A stretch of DNA of 64,000 nt from Pararhizobium sp. A13 (GCF_040126305.1 NZ_CP149510.1:1995001-2059000); one strand, 5' to 3'; positions 27,768 to 37,443 are shown, counted from the first letter of the stretch. Numbers and translations: made by a program. The notes: generated by a model not told the origin, from the sequence alone.

Positions 27768-29129
27768 ATGAATTCTGCTGAAACATCGTCTCAGCACATA
27801 AGCCAGAATGATCTGCATGCCATGGCCTACACCGATCCGCTGACCGGTCTTGGCAATTCATACAGGCTGCGCGACAAGGTGCGCCAAATCGCCGCCGATC
27901 GCGCCAGCGACCCCGCACCCTTTACAATCGGCCTTGCCAATCTCGATGGGTTCAAGCCGATCAACGATCTCTTCGGGCCGCATGCCGGCGATGAAATCCT
28001 CTGCCAGGTCGCCAACCGGCTGCTCGCCTGCGTTCCTGATGGTGCGACCGTGATCCGCGCCGGCGGCGACGAGTTCGCCTTCGTGCTGCCGCTGGTGTTC
28101 GAGCGCAAGGCGGCCGAGAAGGTCGGCAACATGCTGAAGGAGGTGCTCTCGGCCCCCTTCGATCTTGGCGAGCGCAACGTCCGCCTGTCTGCCTCCTTCG
28201 GTTTTGCCGTCTATCCCTTCGCCGGCGAGGAGTTCGAGGACCTTCTGAAAAGCGCCGATACGGCGCTTTATCGCTCGAAGCGCCGCGGCCGCGGACAGAT
28301 CACCGTCTATTCCCAGGAAATCGCCCAGGAGATGAAGCGCGCGACGCAGCTCGAGCAGGCGCTGCGCAATGCCATCATCGCCGATGAGGTCGACGTGCAT
28401 TTCCAGCCGATCGTCAATCTGAAGACGGACACGGTGGTTGGTTTCGAGGCGCTGGCGCGCTGGTGTGATCCGGACCTCGGCTACGTTTCTCCCGCCGTCT
28501 TCGTGCCGCTTGCCGAGGAGCGCGGCTTCATCGATGCCCTCTCGGAAACGCTGCTGCGCAAGGCCGCAGAGACGGCGCTGCAGTGGCCGAAGGAGCTCTT
28601 CCTGTCGTTCAACCTGTCTTCGGCGCAACTGATGGACCCGTCGACAAGTGCCAACGTGTTGGCGATCATCAATCGCGTCGGCCTCGACCCGCGTCGCCTG
28701 GAGCTGGAAATCACCGAAACCGCCGTGATGACCGATGCCGATGTGGCTCAGAGGATTGTCACCGAACTCAGGGCCGCCGGCGTGCGCATTTCGCTCGACG
28801 ATTTCGGCACCGGGCAATCCAGCCTCGGCCGCCTGCGTGATTTCTCCTTCGACAAGGTCAAGGTCGACCGCGCCTTCGTCTCGCGCATTGCCGCCGATCG
28901 CGCGTCGGAACACATCGTCAAGGCGATCATCGCCATGTGCGACGGTCTCAATCTCGAAGTGGTTGCCGAGGGTATCGAGGATTTGGCCGAAGCATCGAAA
29001 CTGAAGGGTCTCGGCTGCGGCATGGGGCAGGGATATTTCTATGGAAAGCCCGCCGACTCGGTGACGACGCTCCGCTATCTTGCGGAAAAGTATCAGGAAC
29101 CAACGCCGACGATGTCCGTCGCTATCTGA
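27768..29129 (+). CDS. GGDEF-EAL cyclic-di-GMP turnover protein
   Basis: A 453-residue soluble protein without membrane segments. The GGDEF domain (residues about 18-180) has TDPLTGLGN and an intact active site RAGGDEFAF. The EAL domain (about 195-440) has VGFEALARW, NLSSAQLM, ITETAVM, LDDFGTGQSSL, DKVKVDRAF and AEGIED, so all key phosphodiesterase residues appear present. No RxxD inhibitory site is seen at the normal spacing. It may make or degrade c-di-GMP, or both. Its last 37 bases overlap the convergent LysR gene. Confidence 0.92.
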   Translation: MNSAETSSQHISQNDLHAMAYTDPLTGLGNSYRLRDKVRQIAADRASDPAPFTIGLANLDGFKPINDLFGPHAGDEILCQVANRLLACVPDGATVIRAGGDEFAFVLPLVFERKAAEKVGNMLKEVLSAPFDLGERNVRLSASFGFAVYPFAGEEFEDLLKSADTALYRSKRRGRGQITVYSQEIAQEMKRATQLEQALRNAIIADEVDVHFQPIVNLKTDTVVGFEALARWCDPDLGYVSPAVFVPLAEERGFIDALSETLLRKAAETALQWPKELFLSFNLSSAQLMDPSTSANVLAIINRVGLDPRRLELEITETAVMTDADVAQRIVTELRAAGVRISLDDFGTGQSSLGRLRDFSFDKVKVDRAFVSRIAADRASEHIVKAIIAMCDGLNLEVVAEGIEDLAEASKLKGLGCGMGQGYFYGKPADSVTTLRYLAEKYQEPTPTMSVAI

Positions 29130-30067
29130 GGCCTGCCGCCTTCGCTGTCCAGCATTTCCCGGCCCCCTTCGGCAAGGAGCCAGTCGCGCACCCGTCGGGC
29201 CTGATGGTTGAGTTCGCGCGAGCGCGGCCAGACCACGTAGAACGCCAGATCCGTCTTCAGCACATGATTGCCGACCGGGATAAGCGCGCCTGAGCGAACC
29301 TGCCGCTCGATCAGATGGTTCCAGCCGAGCGCGATGCCCTCGCCGGCAAGCACCGCCTGGATGACGAGCACATAGTCGTTGAGCGTCAACCGCCTCGACT
29401 GGGCCGGATAGGATACCCCGGCGCTGGCAAACCATTCCTGCCAGCTATAGGCGCGCCTGACCGGCTCCTCCAGATGGATCAGCGAGTGTTTCAAAAGATC
29501 GCCGGGATGCTGCGGCATGCCGTGAGCCTCGACGAAGGCGGGCGACGCCACGGCGCTGATCACTTCCGGCGCCAGCAGGGCCGTATGATAGCGCGGCCAG
29601 TTGGCCGGATCGCCGCCGCCGCGCACGCCGAGCGGGATCGGCTCTTCTTCCAGATCGAGATCGCGCACGCTGGTCTGGATGCGCAAGTCGATCTCGGGCA
29701 GGTCCTCGCGCAGCTTGGTCAGCCGCGGCAGCATCCACATCGAGGCGAATGCGGTCGAGGCGGCGAGCGTCACATTGCTTTCGCGGCGCTTCGCCCGGAT
29801 GTCCTCGGCTGATTTCTGAATCCGCGACAGACCGAGCGATACATCGGCATGGAATTTCTCTCCCGCTTCCGTCAATTGCACGGCACGGTGAACCCGATGG
29901 AACAGCGGCACGCCAAGCTGGTCTTCGAGGCCGCGGATGGCATAGGAGACGGCGGCCTGCGTCATTGCCAACTCATTGGCGGCGCGGGTGAAATTCTGGT
30001 GGCGGCCGGCCGCCTCGAAGACGATCAGGCTGGAGGCGGAGGGCAGCAGGCGGCGCAGGGTTTCCAT
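29093..30067 (-). CDS. LysR-family regulator (GcvA-like) of the methyltransferase module
   Basis: A 324-residue LysR protein. The N-terminal winged helix-turn-helix has VFEAAGRHQNFTRAANELAMTQAAVS, and a substrate-binding domain follows (TLAASTAFASMWMLPRL). Similarity of the opening LRRLLPSASSLIVFEAAGRH to GcvA-type regulators is clear. It is transcribed divergently from the MttB-family gene with 90 bases between them, so it most likely controls that operon. Its 3' end overlaps the GGDEF-EAL gene by 37 bases tail to tail. No Shine-Dalgarno is evident before the ATG. Confidence 0.9.
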   Translation of the reverse strand: METLRRLLPSASSLIVFEAAGRHQNFTRAANELAMTQAAVSYAIRGLEDQLGVPLFHRVHRAVQLTEAGEKFHADVSLGLSRIQKSAEDIRAKRRESNVTLAASTAFASMWMLPRLTKLREDLPEIDLRIQTSVRDLDLEEEPIPLGVRGGGDPANWPRYHTALLAPEVISAVASPAFVEAHGMPQHPGDLLKHSLIHLEEPVRRAYSWQEWFASAGVSYPAQSRRLTLNDYVLVIQAVLAGEGIALGWNHLIERQVRSGALIPVGNHVLKTDLAFYVVWPRSRELNHQARRVRDWLLAEGGREMLDSEGGRPQIATDIVGVGS

Positions 30068-30068
30068 A

Positions 30069-30095
30069 AATTCAGCTTATATCATGTGTTGAATT
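30069..30095. promoter_or_regulatory. Candidate LysR operator between divergent genes
   Basis: AATTCA-N15-TGAATT is a perfect 6-bp dyad in the 90-base spacer, with T and A at positions expected of a LysR T-N11-A type site. It starts two bases from the regulator start codon, so binding would also autorepress. Confidence 0.4.
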
Positions 30096-30157
30096 TTTCC
30101 AGCGTTACAGTGGTCTTTTTCACCGGTAGCCTCGACTGAGAAAATGGGAGGCAACAG

Positions 30158-31708
30158 ATGGAAACGCTCGTGGCAGAAGCAGAACCGGCAAGACGCACAC
30201 GCCCGGCGCGTCCGGCGCGGCGTGACAATGCGGCAAAGATTGCGGGCGTTCCCTACATCGTCCGCAACATTCCCACCTACGATATCCTGGGTGAGGAAAA
30301 TCTCCTCAAGATCGAGCGCGTCGCCGACCGGATCCTGTCTGAGGTCGGCATCGAGTTTCGCGACGATCCGGCATCGCTCGACCATTGGAAGCGGGCAGGC
30401 GCCAAGGTCGAGGGCGTGCTCGTGCGCTTCGAGCCGGGCATGCTGAACGAGATCGTTTCGACCGCGCCTTCTCAGTTCACCCAGCATGCGCGCAACCCGA
30501 CCCGCAACGTCGAGATCGGCGGCAGCAACGTCGTCTTTTCTCCGGCCTACGGCTCGCCCTTCGTGATGGATCTGGACAAGGGCCGTCGCTACGGCACGCT
30601 GGAGGATTTCCGCAATTTCATCAAGCTCGCCCAGTCGAGCCCCTGGCTGCACCATTCCGGCGGCACGATCTGCGAGCCGGTCGATATTCCGGTCAACAAG
30701 CGCCATCTCGACATGGTCTACAGCCATGTCAAATATTCCGACCGTCCCTTCATGGGCTCGATCACGGCGGAGGAGCGGGCGGAGGACTCAATCGACATGG
30801 CGCGCCTCGTCTTCGGCCGCGAGTTCGTCGATCGTAACTGCGTCATCCTCGGCAACGTCAACGTCAACTCACCGCTCGTCTGGGACGGCACGATGACGAA
30901 GTCATTGCGCGCCTACGCCCGCGCCAACCAGGCCGCGGTCATCGTGCCGTTCATCCTCGGCGGCGCCATGGGGCCGGTCACCAATGCGGGTGCGATCGCG
31001 CAATCCTATGCCGAAACGCTGGCCGGCTGTGCGCTGACGCAATTGGAGCGAAAAGGGGCGCCGGTGATATTCGGCAATTTCCTCTCCTCCATGTCGCTGC
31101 GCTCGGGTTCGCCCACCTTCGGTACGCCGGAGCCTGCGATCGGCTCGATGGTGATCGGGCAACTCGCCAGGCGGCTGAAGCTGCCGCTGCGCTGTGCCGG
31201 CAACTTTTCCAACTCCAAGCGGCCGGATGCCCAGGCGATGCAGGAAGGTGTCATGTCGATGATGTCGGCGGTGCATTGCGGCGCCAATTTTATTCTGCAT
31301 TCGGCCGGCTTCCTCGATGGCTTGCTTGCCATGTCCTATGAAAAATTCGTCATGGACACGGATTTCTGCGGCGCGCTGCATTCCTATCTCGCCGGCGTTG
31401 TTGTCGATGACAACACGCTTGCCATGGATGCCTTTCTGCAAGTCGGTCCGGGCAGCCACTTCCTCGGCTGCGATCATACGATGCGCAACTACCAGACGGC
31501 CTTCTGGGATTCGACGCTCTCGGACAACGAGCCCTTCGAGAAGTGGAGCGAAGAGGGCGGCTCGACCGACATGGCGACGCGCGCCAACAGGCGCTGGAAA
31601 AAGACGCTCGCCGAATACGAAGCGCCGCCTCTGGATGTGGCAATCGACGAGGCGCTGACGGACTATATGGCGAGACGCAAGAACAGCATGGCGGATGCCT
31701 GGTATTGA
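30158..31708 (+). CDS. Trimethylamine/betaine methyltransferase, MttB family (non-pyrrolysine)
   Basis: A 516-residue member of the MttB superfamily. Recognisable stretches are LSEVGIEFRDDP, VVFSPAYGSPFVMDLDKGRRYGTLEDF, GAMGPVTNAGAIAQSYAE, FGTPEPAIGSM and VGPGSHFLGCDHT. Family members transfer a methyl group from trimethylamine or quaternary amines to a corrinoid protein. The reading frame has no internal amber codon, so it belongs to the non-pyrrolysine branch, which includes glycine betaine and proline betaine enzymes. No corrinoid protein gene lies in the window. The ATG follows GGGAGG. Confidence 0.85.
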   Translation: METLVAEAEPARRTRPARPARRDNAAKIAGVPYIVRNIPTYDILGEENLLKIERVADRILSEVGIEFRDDPASLDHWKRAGAKVEGVLVRFEPGMLNEIVSTAPSQFTQHARNPTRNVEIGGSNVVFSPAYGSPFVMDLDKGRRYGTLEDFRNFIKLAQSSPWLHHSGGTICEPVDIPVNKRHLDMVYSHVKYSDRPFMGSITAEERAEDSIDMARLVFGREFVDRNCVILGNVNVNSPLVWDGTMTKSLRAYARANQAAVIVPFILGGAMGPVTNAGAIAQSYAETLAGCALTQLERKGAPVIFGNFLSSMSLRSGSPTFGTPEPAIGSMVIGQLARRLKLPLRCAGNFSNSKRPDAQAMQEGVMSMMSAVHCGANFILHSAGFLDGLLAMSYEKFVMDTDFCGALHSYLAGVVVDDNTLAMDAFLQVGPGSHFLGCDHTMRNYQTAFWDSTLSDNEPFEKWSEEGGSTDMATRANRRWKKTLAEYEAPPLDVAIDEALTDYMARRKNSMADAWY

Positions 31709-31737
31709 GCCTGGCATAATCCTCCCGGGGAAACAGC

Positions 31738-33786
31738 ATGACCCTTACGAAAGACCCGCTGCTCCAGCCGTACCAGTTGAAGCACCTGACGCTGAAAAAC
31801 AGGATCATGTCGACGGCGCATGAGCCGGCCTATTCCGAAGACGGCATGCCGAAGGACCGCTACCGGCTTTACCATGTCGAAAAAGCCAAGGGCGGAATTG
31901 CGCTGACGATGACGGCGGGCTCGGCGATCGTCTCGGAGGATTCGCCGCCCGCCTTCGGCAACCTCTATGCCTATTCCGACGAGATCGTGCCCTGGCTGAA
32001 GAAGATCGCTGACGACTGTCATGAGCACGGCGCCGCCGTGATGATCCAGCTCACCCATCTCGGCCGCCGCACCGGTTGGAACAAGGGCGACTGGCTGCCG
32101 GTCCTTTCCGCCTCGCCGGTGCGCGAGGCCGCCCACCGCACCTTTCCCAAAGAGATCGAGGACTGGGATATCGAGCGCATCGTAGGCGACTATGCCAGTG
32201 CCGCGCAGCGCATGCAGGCCGCGGGTCTCGATGGCATCGAGATCGAGGCATACGGCCACTTGATGGACGGCTTCTGGTCTCCGGCGACCAACCATCGCGA
32301 CGATGAATATGGCGGCTCGCTTGAAAACCGCATGCGCTTCTCGAACATGGTGCTGGACGCAGTGCGCAAGGCCGTCGGCCCGGATTTCATCGTCGGCATC
32401 CGCATGGTGGCCGACGAGCAATGGGACATCGGCCTCTCGAAGGAGGAGGGCATAGAGATCGCCAAACGGCTTGCCGGTTCTGGCAGGGTCGATTTCCTCA
32501 ACATCATCCGCGGCCATATCGATCATGACGCGCATCTGACCAATGTCATCCCGATCCAGGGCATGGCATCGTCGCCGCATCTGGACTTCGCAGGCGAGGT
32601 CCGAGCGGCGACGAAATTCCCGGTCTTCCACGCAGCTCGCATCGCCGATGTCGCCACCGCCCGCCATGCGATCGCCGAGGGCAAGCTCGACATGGTCGGC
32701 ATGACCCGCGCCCATATCGCCGATCCGCATATCGTCAAGAAGATCATCGAGGGCCGCGAAAGCCAGATCCGCCCCTGCGTCGGCGCGACCTACTGTCTCG
32801 ACCGTATCTATGAAGGCGGTGGAGCGCTCTGTATTCACAATGCGGCGACGGGCCGCGAGGCGACCATTCCGCACGTGATCTCGAAAACGGCCGGTCCCAT
32901 TCGCAAAGCTGTCGTCGTCGGCGCGGGACCGGCCGGACTGGAAGCGGCGCGGGTGCTTGCCGAGCGCGGACATTCCGTCGAAGTTCTGGAGGCGACCGGA
33001 GAGGCCGGCGGGCAAATTCTTCTCGCAGCGCGCAATCCGCGTCGCAAGGAAATGATCGGCATCGTCGATTGGCGCCTGTCCGAACTCGAGCGGCTCGGCG
33101 TTCCCATTCATTACAATGTCTTTGCCGAGGCAAGCGACGTCCTCGAACGCAAGCCCGATCTGGTCGTCATCGCCACCGGCGGCATTGCGCAGAATCCGGT
33201 TCTTGACGCGGGTGATGAGCTGGTGGTCTCAAGCTGGGATATCATCGCGGGTGCGATCAGGCCCGAGGGACCGGTCCTGCTCTACGACGACAATGGCGCC
33301 CATACCGGCATGACGGCGGCGGAAATGATCGCGGCGACCGGAGCGGAGTTGGAAATCGTCTCGCCCGAGCGCATGTTTGCCCCCGAAATCGGCGGCATGA
33401 ACCACGTGCCCTATGCCAAGGCCTTTGCCGAGAAGAATGTCCGGGTGACGATCAACACGCGGCTGAAATCGGTACGCCGTGAGGGCAACCAGTTGGTCGC
33501 CGTGCTCGGATCGGATTTTTCGGAAACAGCCTCGGTCGAGCGGCGCGTCGCGCAGGTGGTCGTTGAGCATGGAACCTTGCCGATGGCCGATCTCTATCTT
33601 GAGCTGAAACCCCTGTCGCGCAATCTCGGCGCGGTGGACTACAAGGCGCTCGTCCACCAGGAAAACCCGATCCGGATGCGAAATCCGGAAGGAAAATTCG
33701 ATCTGTTTCGCATCGGGGATGCTGTGGCGAGCCGTAACATTCACGCCGGCATCTATGATGCGCTGCGCTACGGCGTGTTGTTCTGA
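31738..33786 (+). CDS. TMADH-type NADH:flavin oxidoreductase (N-demethylase candidate)
   Basis: A 682-residue flavoprotein. Residues 1-340 are an OYE-like TIM barrel (LKNRIMSTAHEPAYSEDG, HLMDGFWSPATNHRDDEYGGSLENR). Residues about 385-680 are an FAD/NAD domain (AVVVGAGPAGLEAARVLAERGH). This is the architecture of trimethylamine, dimethylglycine and N-methylproline demethylases. The linker has C347, C353 and C365, but Ala350 stands where the second Cys of the trimethylamine dehydrogenase Fe-S site should be. It starts 29 bases after the MttB-like gene and probably oxidises a demethylated or methylated amine from the same pathway. Confidence 0.85.
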   Translation: MTLTKDPLLQPYQLKHLTLKNRIMSTAHEPAYSEDGMPKDRYRLYHVEKAKGGIALTMTAGSAIVSEDSPPAFGNLYAYSDEIVPWLKKIADDCHEHGAAVMIQLTHLGRRTGWNKGDWLPVLSASPVREAAHRTFPKEIEDWDIERIVGDYASAAQRMQAAGLDGIEIEAYGHLMDGFWSPATNHRDDEYGGSLENRMRFSNMVLDAVRKAVGPDFIVGIRMVADEQWDIGLSKEEGIEIAKRLAGSGRVDFLNIIRGHIDHDAHLTNVIPIQGMASSPHLDFAGEVRAATKFPVFHAARIADVATARHAIAEGKLDMVGMTRAHIADPHIVKKIIEGRESQIRPCVGATYCLDRIYEGGGALCIHNAATGREATIPHVISKTAGPIRKAVVVGAGPAGLEAARVLAERGHSVEVLEATGEAGGQILLAARNPRRKEMIGIVDWRLSELERLGVPIHYNVFAEASDVLERKPDLVVIATGGIAQNPVLDAGDELVVSSWDIIAGAIRPEGPVLLYDDNGAHTGMTAAEMIAATGAELEIVSPERMFAPEIGGMNHVPYAKAFAEKNVRVTINTRLKSVRREGNQLVAVLGSDFSETASVERRVAQVVVEHGTLPMADLYLELKPLSRNLGAVDYKALVHQENPIRMRNPEGKFDLFRIGDAVASRNIHAGIYDALRYGVLF

Positions 33787-33793
33787 ATGCAGA

Positions 33794-33819
33794 AACGGCG
33801 GCGCTTTCGCACCGCCGTT
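33794..33819. terminator. Bidirectional hairpin between flavin oxidoreductase and PRC-barrel gene
   Basis: AACGGCGG and CCGCCGTT form an 8-bp stem with a 10-base loop, eight bases after one stop and 25 before the convergent stop. T tracts are short on either side, so termination is plausible but not certain. Confidence 0.45.
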
Positions 33820-33843
33820 CCCACGATCAAACCGTAGAAGCGG

Positions 33844-34461
33844 TTAGTTGTTGGTCGCTGGCTGTTCAGCCGGTTTCATGTCCGTTGCCGGCGCCGTGGA
33901 CGACGTGGTCGTGGTATCGACCGGGGCATTGGCATTCTGTTCGGCAATCTGCTGCGACTTGGTCTTGAATTCAGGCGCGGCGTTCAGCGTGTCGGCAGTT
34001 TCCTGCGTGGTCAGCTTCAGATCGTCCGAATTCGGGACTTCGGCGACAGAAATGGTATCCAGAGGCACGGCGACATTCTTTTCGCCAATGCCAAGGAAGC
34101 CGCCAACACCGATCACGGCTGCTTCAACCGAGCCGTCCTCGGTAAAGATCACGTCGTTGATCTCGCCGATGTTTTCATCGGCGGCATTGTAGACCGGCTG
34201 GCCGATATAGGTGTTTGCCGAGATCTGGCCTTCAGCCTGTTCGGTCAGATAGCTGGAGCCGGCAGCAGGTGCCTGCGCTGCCTGATCAATAGGTTTCTTC
34301 ATCGCGTCAGCCGGCTGCTCGCCGGTCATCGGCTGTGTTTCCATGGTTTGCGGCTGGGTAGCCGGCTGGGTGGTGTCCTGTGCGAAGCCGAGCGGCGCAA
34401 AAGCGGTTACGCCTGCAAAAAGTGCGCCTGCGGCGACGGAAGCTACGAGTTTCCTGGTCAT
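33844..34461 (-). CDS. Exported PRC-barrel protein
   Basis: A 205-residue protein with a Sec signal (MTRKLVASVAAGALFAG, ending AFAPLGFAQ) and a low-complexity Thr/Gln/Pro segment. A PRC-barrel domain follows (residues about 95-160: IGQPVYNAADENIGEINDVIF and FLGIGEKNVAVPLDTI). A second Thr/Ala/Pro-rich tail ends the protein. PRC-barrels bind partner proteins or small ligands, and exported forms are common in rhizobia. The function is unknown. ATG 34461 with AGGTAGG upstream is chosen because it begins the signal peptide. Confidence 0.82.
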   Translation of the reverse strand: MTRKLVASVAAGALFAGVTAFAPLGFAQDTTQPATQPQTMETQPMTGEQPADAMKKPIDQAAQAPAAGSSYLTEQAEGQISANTYIGQPVYNAADENIGEINDVIFTEDGSVEAAVIGVGGFLGIGEKNVAVPLDTISVAEVPNSDDLKLTTQETADTLNAAPEFKTKSQQIAEQNANAPVDTTTTSSTAPATDMKPAEQPATNN

Positions 34462-34689
34462 GTCAAACCTACCTTTTCGTTCTTTGTCGATCAGGGCGCG
34501 GTGTCCAAAACGTCTCCGCCGCACCGGTGATATCAAGGAAACGTTCAAGGCGTTGAGTGGTTCCTAAAAAAATATGCAACGCACGATGGAACTTTTCGCG
34601 GAGACTATTGCCGAGCGAAGCTAATTTCGACGAAAAAACGAGAGATTCCCGAAGGAAGCGCCCATCGCGGCGCCTGTTTCAGTCCGTAC

Positions 34690-34713
34690 AAAAAAAGCCG
34701 GGCGAACCCGGCT
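34690..34713 (-). terminator. Rho-independent terminator of the sugar operon
   Basis: On the reverse strand AGCCGGG-TTCG-CCCGGCT is a 7-bp GC-rich stem with a TTCG tetraloop followed directly by seven T. It is 28 bases beyond the dehydratase stop, ending the dgo operon. Confidence 0.9.
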
Positions 34714-34740
34714 CGTCATTTCGCTCAACTGATCCGATCA

Positions 34741-36465
34741 GTGGCTTTCGCGGAAGACTTCGCTGCCGCTTGCCCCGACCAGGAAGTCGAGGTCAGCGCC
34801 CTTGTCGGCCTGCAGCACGGTGTCGTGGTAAAGCTTGTAGTAGCCGCGCGTCCATTTCTGCTCAGGCGCCTTCCAGGCGGCCATGCGCGAGGCGAACTCT
34901 TCCTCGCTAATCAAAAGGTTCAGTTCGCCCTTCATCGCATCAAGGCGGATGCGGTCGCCGGTCTTGACGATGGCAAGCGGACCGCCGGCATTGGCCTCGG
35001 GGCTGACATGCAGGACGACGGTGCCGAAGGCGGTGCCGGACATGCGGGCATCGGAGATACGCACCATGTCGCGCACGCCCTTTTCGACAAGGCGGCGCGG
35101 GATCGGCATGTTGCCGACTTCGGCCATGCCCGGATAACCCTTCGGGCCACAGCCCTTAAGGACGAGGATCGTGTCCTCGGTCACCGGCAGGTCCGGATCG
35201 TCGATCTTCGCCTTCAGGTCCTCGATGGTCTCGAACACATAGGCCGGGCCCTCATGCGCCAGCAGATGCTCGCTGGCGGCCGACGGCTTGATGACTGCGC
35301 CGTTCGGGGCAAGGTTGCCCCTGAGTACGCGAATGCCGGCGGCCTTACGCAGCGGATTGTCGAGCGGGCGGATGACGTCGTCGTTGTAGACTTCGGCGTC
35401 CTTCCAATATTCGGAGATCGGCGCGCCCATGACGGTCGGCGCGTCGGCGTGCATCATGTCCTGAACGCGGTTCATGACGGCGGGCAGGCCGCCGGCATAG
35501 GCAAGATCCTCGATGAGATACTTGCCCGACGGCATACAGTTGACGATGCAGGGGACCTGGCCGCCGACGCGGTCGAAATCCTCGAGCGTCAGATCGACAC
35601 CGGCGCGGCCGGCGATGGCGAGCAGATGTACGACCGCGTTGGTCGAACCGCCGACGGCGGCATTGGCGATGATGCCGTTTTCGAAATTCTTCTTGGTCAG
35701 CACCTTCGACAGGCGCAGGTCCTCGTGCACCATCTGCACGATGCGCTTGCCGGTCATGTGCGACAGCGCCATGCGGCGTGCGTCGACCGCGGGCAGGGCC
35801 GCATTGGTCGGCAGCGAAAGGCCCATGGCCTCGACGACGGAGGCCATAGTGGTCGCCGTACCCATGGTCATGCAGACGCCCGGCGAGCGCGACATGCCGC
35901 TTTCGGCCGCCATGAATTCCTGCACGCTCATCTTGCCGCCGCGCACGTCCTCGGAAAATTTCCAGACGTCGGTGCCGGAGCCGATGTCCTTGCCCTTCCA
36001 TTTGCCGTTCAGCATCGGGCCGGAGGACACGACGATGGTCGGCAGGTCGACAGAAGCCGCGCCCATCAACTGGCCGGGCGTGGTCTTGTCGCAGCCGCCG
36101 AGCAGCACGACACCGTCGATGCCATAGGCGCGGATCGCTTCCTCGACATCCATCGCAAGCAGGTTGCGGAACAGCATCGCCGTGGGGCGCATCTGCGTTT
36201 CGCCGAGCGAGGAAACCGGGAATTCGACCGGAAAGCCGCCAGCTTCCCAGACGCCACGCTTCACGCCTTCGGCAAGGATGCGCAGATGGCTGTTGCAGGG
36301 CGTCAGTTCCGACCAGGTGTTACAGATGCCGATGATCGGCCGCCCGTCGAAGACGTGATCGGGAAAACCCTGGTTCTTCATCCACGAGCGATGGATGAAC
36401 CCGTCCTTGTCGGTGCCGCCGTACCAGTGTCGGCTTCTCAGTTCTTTCTTCTTCTCGTCGCTCAT
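34741..36465 (-). CDS. IlvD/Edd family sugar-acid dehydratase (galactonate/arabinonate type)
   Basis: A 574-residue dehydratase. Fe-S and active-site regions appear as GICNTWSELTPCNSHL, LLGGCDKTTPGQLMGA (Cys plus the Lys carbamylated in known structures), GVCMTMGTATTMASV, and the C-terminal SDARMSGTAFGTVVLHVSPE. It resembles the Fe-S L-arabinonate dehydratase branch more than IlvD itself. In this operon it should dehydrate D-galactonate, or L-arabinonate or D-fuconate, to a 2-keto-3-deoxy acid. ATG 36465 is set by AAGGGAG eight bases upstream; a GTG at 36474 overlaps that site and is rejected. Confidence 0.88.
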
Positions 36466-36556
36466 CTTCAGCACTCCCTTGGGGCAGGCGATCCGTGCCT
36501 GGAGTCAATTGTATTACTTTTACGGCGATGCCCGTAAACTGGTCCCGCGCGGCAGT

Positions 36557-37441
36557 TCAGAGCCGATAGATGGGTTCTAAGCGGCCCTTGACGGAGACAC
36601 CCAGTTCGAAGGTCTTGCCGGCGTTCGGGTCGGCTTTCAGCGCCTCTTCCGATAGGTTCTGCTTGGCCGATGTCACCAGAAGCCTGTCGGCCTTTGCGCC
36701 GATGAACGCAGTGCATGTCGCCTGTGTGGCCGGCACGGCGTAGCGGGCGATCTTTTCGCCATCGGGCTTGTAGACATCAACGACGCCGGCGCCGTATCGG
36801 GCGTTCCAGATCAGCCCATCTGCGTCGCAGACGGATCCGTCAATGCCGCCCGGGCTGCCGGTTTCGTCACTCAGCGCCTTTGCGTCGCCGGTGGGCAGCC
36901 CTGTCTCTGGATCGATGTCGACCCGCATCAGGTGGTTGATGGCGGTGTCCGTAAAATAGGCGACGGTGCCGTCCGGGGAGAAGCAGATACTGTTCGGTAT
37001 CGTCACGTTCGCGTAAAGTTGCGTCACCTTGCCCTGTGCCACGTGGTATATGGCTCCGGCATCCTTCGCCTCATCGCGTGCCATCGTGCTCACCCAAAGG
37101 CTGCCCGAGGGGTGAACACGCCCGTCATTGGAGCGGTTCTTTGCATTGTCCTCAAGGGTCGTCGTCAGCGTCAGATTGCCCGTCGCCGTTTCCCGGACGA
37201 ATAGCCCCTGATCGGATACGATCAATTGTCGATCCGGATCGATGACCGCAAGGACACTGCCGAGAAACGGCAACTGATGAACCGATTTCCGGCCGCTCTC
37301 CAGATGCAGTTCGTGCAACTCCTTGCCCTTGATGTTGAACCACCAGGCCGTGCCGGTCGCCGGGTCGAAGGTCGGACCTTCGCCGAGTTCAAGCGCGGCT
37401 TCGCACAGGATCTTGCCGGAAAAGGCAATGGTCTCGCTCAT
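36557..37441 (-). CDS. SMP-30/gluconolactonase-family sugar lactonase
   Basis: A 294-residue six-bladed propeller enzyme of the SMP-30 family. It has LGEGPTFDPATGTAWWFNIKG, carrying the metal-ligand Glu, NRSNDGRVHPSGSLWVSTM with the Asn-Asp pair, IPNSICFSPDG, and PGGIDGSVCDADGLIWNARYG. The family hydrolyses sugar lactones with a divalent metal in the cytosol. Here it would open the galactono-lactone made by the SDR dehydrogenase. It starts two bases after the dgoA stop and ends 91 bases before the dehydratase. Confidence 0.9.
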   Translation of the reverse strand: MSETIAFSGKILCEAALELGEGPTFDPATGTAWWFNIKGKELHELHLESGRKSVHQLPFLGSVLAVIDPDRQLIVSDQGLFVRETATGNLTLTTTLEDNAKNRSNDGRVHPSGSLWVSTMARDEAKDAGAIYHVAQGKVTQLYANVTIPNSICFSPDGTVAYFTDTAINHLMRVDIDPETGLPTGDAKALSDETGSPGGIDGSVCDADGLIWNARYGAGVVDVYKPDGEKIARYAVPATQATCTAFIGAKADRLLVTSAKQNLSEEALKADPNAGKTFELGVSVKGRLEPIYRL

Positions 37442-37443
37442 CG

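Noticed and set aside
27593..27781. 62-codon ORF before the GGDEF-EAL gene
   Set aside because: It overlaps the true start of the next gene and has no recognisable pattern.
30158..31708. Possible pyrrolysine (amber) codon in the MttB-like gene
   Set aside because: The frame is continuous for 516 codons without an internal TAG, so it is the non-pyrrolysine type.
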